Source: Chara braunii
Lineage: Eukaryota; Streptophyta; Charophyceae; Charales; Characeae
DNA: 42,975 nucleotides
Direction of reading: 5' to 3'
NCBI GenBank assembly: GCA_003427395.1
Contig: BFEA01000148.1
Location: 1,226,448 to 1,269,422, forward strand
Shown: piece by piece, positions 38,360-42,975 of the stretch
Layout: the number at the start of each line of letters is the position of its first letter
Numbering within the stretch: position 1 is the first letter of the stretch
The notes under the pieces: generated by a model
What the model was told of the DNA's origin: nothing
The model's input: the letters and a program-made list of their open reading frames with translations, nothing else
Database searches by the model: none
Translations under genes and position numbers: made by a program

Positions 38360-39755
38360 AATACGTGGCCAAAGCGCTTCCCTCCTCAAGAGGAGGACAG
38401 CCACCCACCCAACAAGGTGCCAAGACACAATCACCCCAAACGAGTGATCGGGGCCGTCCGGCATCACCCCAACCTGTTAGCTCGGACTCAGAAGAGGGTA
38501 TCCCTCTCGATCCACTGACCCACAGGCGTCGAAGGGGAGCCCTACAGCAGCCTCTCTCTGGGATGATGATGCCACTGCAGGTCCCGCCACAAACAGAAAT
38601 CGAGTCCATAGGTGTGGGACCACCGACTCTGACACCACAACATGATGGCATGCGACCCCCTCCCATCGTGCAACTGCAGGCTGGGCGACAACCTCAGCAG
38701 GAGATGGTTGTGGCTCCTAGGCAGGCCCGGGCGCTGCTACAGAGAGATGACCGCCCACCACCCCTCCCACTAGTCACTAAAGAGCTGCTAATGGTAGATG
38801 ATGGTCGGAATGGTCCCTCGACTTCGATCACACCCTGCGAGCAAACACAGTTCTTCTCCGTACCGGGAATAACACAGTTGCACCACGTCAGCCACTTGCA
38901 AATTCGTGACCATGCAGACAAGGGAAGAGGGCAGAACAAAACACAGGAATGCAGCTCCAGTGCACAACCGGGAGCAGAACAATCGCATCACGTCAGTCCT
39001 CCCAACCCAGCGATCATGTACACAAGGAGAATGAGGGGGGAAATGCACAGGAATGCAGTTCCTGTGCACAACCTCAGCACCAGCCCCCAGAAGAATTGTT
39101 GCAAACTTCATTGATTGTAGGACTGCCAGCATGGTCGCAGTTATCACCAGTGGACATCCAAAACGACAAGGATAGGCCAGATCCCCAGTTACAGCAGCAA
39201 TTGCAGACGGCAGCCTCATCACAGTCGGAGCCCGGACACCACCCACAGATGAAGCCGCAATACGACCATACATGGATGCAACCGGCCGGGGGGGAGCAGG
39301 TCACCCAACAACAGCAAATAGGCTCGCTGCTCGTTTCTGACCATGTGACCCGCACGGTGAAAACAGTGATGGACCATATGAAAGACCATATGCAGGACTA
39401 TATTAGAAAGGGCAGATGGGTCAATCACATTGCGGCTCTGACGGGAGCTCTGCCACAGGAGGGTGCACAGACAGCGGAATCCAACTCAGCATTGTGCCCT
39501 GTACCAGCACAAGAAGCAATGCCGTCAGAGTACCTAGCCTTGACGTCTACGGACAACCGGTCAGCAGTGACTACATGGACACCGACGGTAGTACAGGATG
39601 CCCCCCCAGTAGGAACACGACCACAAGCGACTACCCCAACTATGGGACAACAGACATCTCAAACCGGAAGTCTGAACCACCTGCCTGCTGACTCTCACTG
39701 TCCTATACAAAACCCGACAATGGGCCCAATTTTTTTGTCCACAACAATGTGGTGA
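38296..39755 (+). pseudogene. LINE E Gln/Pro-rich linker with internal duplication
   Basis: Two overlapping frames (38296-39114 and 38949-39755), rich in Gln, Pro, Ser and Thr, without a recognised domain. A segment of about 104 bp is tandemly duplicated: CACAGGAATGCAG(C/T)TCC occurs at about 38941 and again at about 39045, each followed by GTGCACAACC after a short gap. The duplication is not a multiple of three, which explains the switch of frame between the two. Confidence 0.65.
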
Positions 39756-39966
39756 GTCTGGCCTGCGGATCCCCCCCCATGACTTGAAACGGGACATGGA
39801 GGTGGACCCGGGACCGGCGGTGTACCTTAACGGAGATTTCCAGATGGTGATCTCGAATGACCAAGGGGTGACACAGGGCCGCCTGGTTGAGGGGTCCCCA
39901 ACGATCGAACAAAATTTGGATGATCACCCGTCACCCCCAGCTGTGGTGTAGTATCAGCCACAAGGA

Positions 39967-40833
39967 ATGCCGCCTCAGACCCCCCACCACACCATCAGCA
40001 CAAATGAGGTCAATCTATCCGCACCGAACCAGATGCAGAGGCAAATCACGACAAACAAACTGGTGCGTCAGAGACTCAAGATCCTCACTGATGAGGTGCT
40101 GATGAGAATGCTGTTCCAAAATTACTCTCCTGGCCAACTAAGAATCTCTCTCCTTCATTGGGAGAGGATAAGGAGAGCACTAATGTTTAGCCCTCGGGTA
40201 CTTACAGCGCTAGAGAGATACATAATTCCGGACGAAGTGGATTGGGTGATGGTGGGCAGAGAACTGATTTACACAATCAGTGCCTTCAGAAACGAGGTCT
40301 ACAACTACAAGAACCACATTCAGCACACACAAATTTCTGAGGTCTCACAAGACCATAATGAACCGCAATCGATGCATCAAGACTTCTGTTTTGAAGGAGT
40401 GGCATGGTCGGCGGTACTAATCCATGAAATTCAACAATTACCATTGTTCACAGACCCTGGCAACGGTGCGCGAGAGGGCGCATCACAGCCAACTGCCCAA
40501 CCTACCATACCCCACGAAAGTCACCACGAATTGGAATTGGTGCTGCCAATGGAAGTTAACCTGGTGGAACTTATTGTCGGGCTCCCTGAGATAACAAACG
40601 ATACCGACTATGAGTCAGAGCCCGAAGAAGAACAGGGACGACCTTTTGATCATTGGCCAGATCCACTCAACCTTCCGCAACAGGTGCACCGCCTGGTATG
40701 TGGCAAAGCAAATGAAAACCAGCGAAATCTACTTGCCCCTCAAGCGCTGTCCCTGGACCCCCACCACAAACAACAGGCTGGGGACCAAAGGGAGGTATCA
40801 CAGGAACTGTTCCCACCACGGCAGGTGATCTAG
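39967..40833 (+). CDS. LINE E middle ORF, helical protein of unknown fold
   Basis: A 288-residue open frame. Residues about 25-120 are rich in helix-forming residues (TNKLVRQRLKILTDEVL, LHWERIRRALMFSPRVL), followed by an acidic stretch (DTDYESEPEEEQG) and a Gln/Pro-rich end. It lies between ORF1 and the pre-endonuclease domain, where LINE C has the lysine-rich linker. I recognise no named family. It may be the C-terminal half of ORF1. Confidence 0.6.
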   Translation: MPPQTPHHTISTNEVNLSAPNQMQRQITTNKLVRQRLKILTDEVLMRMLFQNYSPGQLRISLLHWERIRRALMFSPRVLTALERYIIPDEVDWVMVGRELIYTISAFRNEVYNYKNHIQHTQISEVSQDHNEPQSMHQDFCFEGVAWSAVLIHEIQQLPLFTDPGNGAREGASQPTAQPTIPHESHHELELVLPMEVNLVELIVGLPEITNDTDYESEPEEEQGRPFDHWPDPLNLPQQVHRLVCGKANENQRNLLAPQALSLDPHHKQQAGDQREVSQELFPPRQVI

Positions 40834-40929
40834 GACAAAAGGAGTCAAGATGGTGAACATTCCCGGGAGCTGGTAGTCCCGCCCCGCCCACCCACAGTCC
40901 CTGAAGTGCAGGTTATTCGATCTCAGCGA

Positions 40930-41540
40930 GGCCCCTAACAGTGATGATGAGCTCCCCGCTCCTCAGACGCAACAGAGCTTACCCTTAAAACGTGTCACAA
41001 GAGGTAAGTTGGCTGGCCTACTGCTACCAACAGGCAGCATAGAGCTGTCGAAATCCCCACCGGTCGGGGCGGTAATAATTCCAATTAGACGTTCATGCAC
41101 GAATGGCAAATGGTTGTTGGGCCCAGGACCCAAATGGGCAAATTTGAGGACTTCCAATCGTCCCAGGAATGCTCGATGTTGCAAGGTCTTATACTGGAAG
41201 GTTGGCGAGGCAAGCAGTCGCAACTCGTCACACTGAGCAAGGCAAGATCAGGGAGCCCTGGGCCTGGTCTTTCCAAGAGACATTCCCCTCCCGGCCAAGG
41301 TCACCCCCATTCTGCTTCTCTTTGACCAGAATCGGATACATAACCAAGCAACTATCCAATGGTTGGCTTCGGAACAACTGACTGAAATCGCCATAGCGCG
41401 AATTAAAACGAATGCCACATGAACAGCTTCTCAAGTCCTCAAATTCATTCAGATCCTATTGGAGGAGGACGTGCTGGGGGCTCATAATCAATGGGATGAT
41501 GTCCCATTTGTGACCCCTCTGGACTCATCCCTCAGACAGT
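40930..41540 (+). pseudogene. LINE E pre-endonuclease domain
   Basis: Pieces in two frames encode LPLKRVTRGKLAG, GAVIIPIRRSC and, after a shift, LLLFDQNRIHNQ and WLASEQLTEIAIARIKT. They follow the order seen in LINE C at 12816-13424. The sequence then reaches a stop at about 41541. The domain's conservation between diverged copies suggests it is a real part of the element. Confidence 0.65.
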
Positions 41541-41696
41541 AGGGATCCGGTACCAATAACCAACATCATGGACTCTCAACAAAACAACGCAGGCTGTTTC
41601 AGCCAAGTACACAGTCGACTCACCCTCTCTCAGAATCAGTCATATGACTCAAGGGGTCTTCCGCTGGTCTGTATGCCTTCCCCTCCGCCCCCTTCA

Positions 41697-41727
41697 CCCC
41701 CCCCCCTCCCCCCCCCCCCCCCCCCCC
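41697..41727 (+). repeat. Poly(C) tract
   Basis: About 31 bases of C with one T at 41707, inside LINE E just before the endonuclease. The complementary strand is a G run that could form a quadruplex. Confidence 0.95.
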
Positions 41728-41784
41728 ACCCGCAGGTCCCTCTCCCCATTCGAAAACCACCCCTATGGGAAAAACGACTGAGCC

Positions 41785-42660
41785 AAGCTGACATCAACAT
41801 CAAATCCATAAACGTTAACGGTCTGGGAACAGTGACACAAGCTAAGAAAGACGTTGTCTGGAACATGATCAGAAGCCCCGTTACAGGGTGATGACCGGAT
41901 GCTGTGTGTGTCCAAGAAACGCACCTTACAGACTCACCGAACCACAAAGGCAAAGCACAATGGATCTGGCCATACACATCAGTCCAGGCCCGGGCAAGAT
42001 CAGCGGCCTCGATTGGGGTAGCTATCTGGATAACCCCGACTTCGAGGCTGCAACCAATGGAGGCGGACTGGGATCAGCAACAGGGAAGGTGGGTCTCACT
42101 AAAAGTGAGAGCGGGAGATGAGGTCTTCTATCTATTGTCAGTATACGCACCCTGTGCGATGCCACATCGGCTGGCCTTTTTCTTAGCACTTGAGGACAGT
42201 CTCCCGAATGATGCTCCAATGGTAATCATGGGCGATATGAACACTGCGCCGGACCCGGTCGTGGACCGAGCCTCCTCATCTCAAGCCCAAGGGGCAAGGA
42301 ACCCGGGGCCGGACGTGGTGCTGCTGACAAGAATCATGGCCGAAAGCCAATTGGAAGACACCTTCAGACTGCTGCACCCAACCCAAAGAGCATATACCTG
42401 TCTCAGACACAGGGGTGAGGCAGGCCTATCAAACTCCAGAATTGATTTTGCCATCATGTCGACCGACATGAAAGGACTGCTGACAACTGCTGACATTTTT
42501 TCCATCAGTGCGTGTAAATCCTTCGATCACAAGATGATAGCGATCAGCCTGTCCTTTCACTATCATATCACGAGAGGCCCGAGTTTTTTCAAATTCAACA
42601 CAGCCCTTCTGGCGCTATCGAAATTCCAGTCTTTGGTCAAGGAATTCTGGACCTATGTTG
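41785..42660 (+). pseudogene. LINE E AP-type endonuclease
   Basis: The domain starts INIKSINVNGLGTVTQAKKD in frame 41568-41891. It shifts frame near 41890 and continues in 41904-42785 with CVQETHLTDS, VIMGDMNTAPDP, SRIDFAIMS and FDHKMIAI. These match the Asn, Glu, Asp/Asn, Asp and His positions of APE-type endonucleases, so all catalytic motifs are present. The last matching residues are KEFWTYV; the rest of the frame (from about 42660) is unrelated. It would nick target DNA for priming. Confidence 0.9.
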
Positions 42661-42933
42661 CACGCCCGGCCGCGGCCGGGGGGTCCGAATCGGCCGCCAC
42701 CTCGGCCGATGGCCGAATCGGCTCGGTTCGGCCTAGGCCGCCCAGCCGAATTGCGTGCAGGATTTGTTTTTTTTTTAACGCATGAAAAAGAAAAAAAAAA
42801 ATGGCGTGTAGGGCTAAAAAAACCCTACACGCCCATATATTTTTGGGGGGCATTATTGTTTTCAATTGCGTAACAAAAAATAAAAACAGAAAAAAGAAAA
42901 AGAAAACAAAAAACTCTTCGAAACCCCGTGCAA

Positions 42934-42935
<2 letters not shown>
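42661..42935. other. GC-rich block, hairpin and A-rich tail
   Basis: 42661-42760 is dense in GGCC and CGAATCGG motifs. At 42803-42813 GGCGTGTAGGG pairs with CCCTACACGCC (42823-42833) around a CTAAAAAAA loop. A-rich sequence then follows to the end. It interrupts LINE E and may be another insertion. No gene is seen. Confidence 0.65.

Positions 42936-42975
<40 letters not shown>
42936..42975. repeat. (GT)n microsatellite at window end
   Basis: About 20 TG units that continue to the window edge, so the total length is unknown. Confidence 0.98.

Larger units (their letters stand above)
36650..42660 (+). mobile_element. LINE E, GC-rich L1-like element lacking the RT
   Basis: The plus-strand copy contains ORF1 (37059-38359), a long Gln/Pro-rich linker (38296-40833), the pre-endonuclease domain (about 40980-41500) and the endonuclease (41785-42660). 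It stops abruptly after KEFWTYV at about 42658, before the RT, where GC-rich unrelated sequence begins. It is richer in G+C than LINE C although the two share domain order. The 5' boundary is approximate. Confidence 0.85.

Noticed and set aside
1-42975. CRISPR array, bacterial operon or phage content
   Set aside because: The repeats have no spacer pattern of that kind, and all recognisable proteins belong to eukaryotic retroelements.

Overview
This is eukaryotic nuclear DNA made almost wholly of decayed retrotransposons. No intact host protein-coding gene is visible. Signs of a eukaryote are poly(A)-tailed insertions with target-site duplications (TSDs), retro-copies of the spliceosomal RNAs U1 and U6, microsatellites, and LINE and Penelope-like reverse transcriptases (RTs). 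The U6 copy is closest to the plant form as I remember it. Together with a Penelope-like element whose GIY-YIG nuclease lies before the RT, this suggests a large, repeat-rich green-lineage genome. A charophyte such as Chara is my best guess, but the sequence does not prove it. The assembly has a 505-base gap (31790-32294) and scattered Ns.

Layout. 1-1240: microsatellites, a purine-rich minisatellite, a CCGG-rich palindrome and a 125-bp tandem repeat. 2572-23676: at least five copies of one L1-like LINE family. LINE A (minus) and LINE B (plus) meet head to head near 6056. LINE C (minus, about 8.1 kb) is the most complete, with ORF1, AP-endonuclease, RT and C-terminal zinc-finger region. LINE D and LINE F (both minus) follow. 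Between C and D lie a SINE-like insert, a DNA transposon with terminal inverted repeats, and a full-length U1 retropseudogene. 23677-28389: a Penelope-like element ordered zinc-knuckle/coiled-coil, GIY-YIG, RT, then a duplicated 3' UTR. 28390-36300: a mosaic of LINE fragments (G, H), nested poly(A) insertions, microsatellites, a duplicated 200-bp block with a U6 retropseudogene in one copy only, a foldback element, tandem tRNA-like units and a 36-bp dyad satellite. 36650-42660: LINE E (plus), GC-rich, with ORF1 and endonuclease only. The window ends in a hairpin and a (GT)n tract.

How the parts fit together. The LINEs supply an endonuclease and RT. Their 3' UTRs carry up to four copies of a 25-bp motif that can fold into a 6-bp stem with a 7-nt loop, and one copy keeps the stem by a paired change. 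The same motif and downstream block occur alone, with poly(A), as SINE-like inserts. The U1 and U6 copies, the poly(A)-only insert and the nested SINE all have A-tails and 12-17 bp TSDs, as expected of LINE-type target-primed reverse transcription. The Penelope-like element is a second, independent retroelement system. Every coding segment has frameshifts or stops somewhere, so nothing here looks autonomously active, although several catalytic motifs survive.
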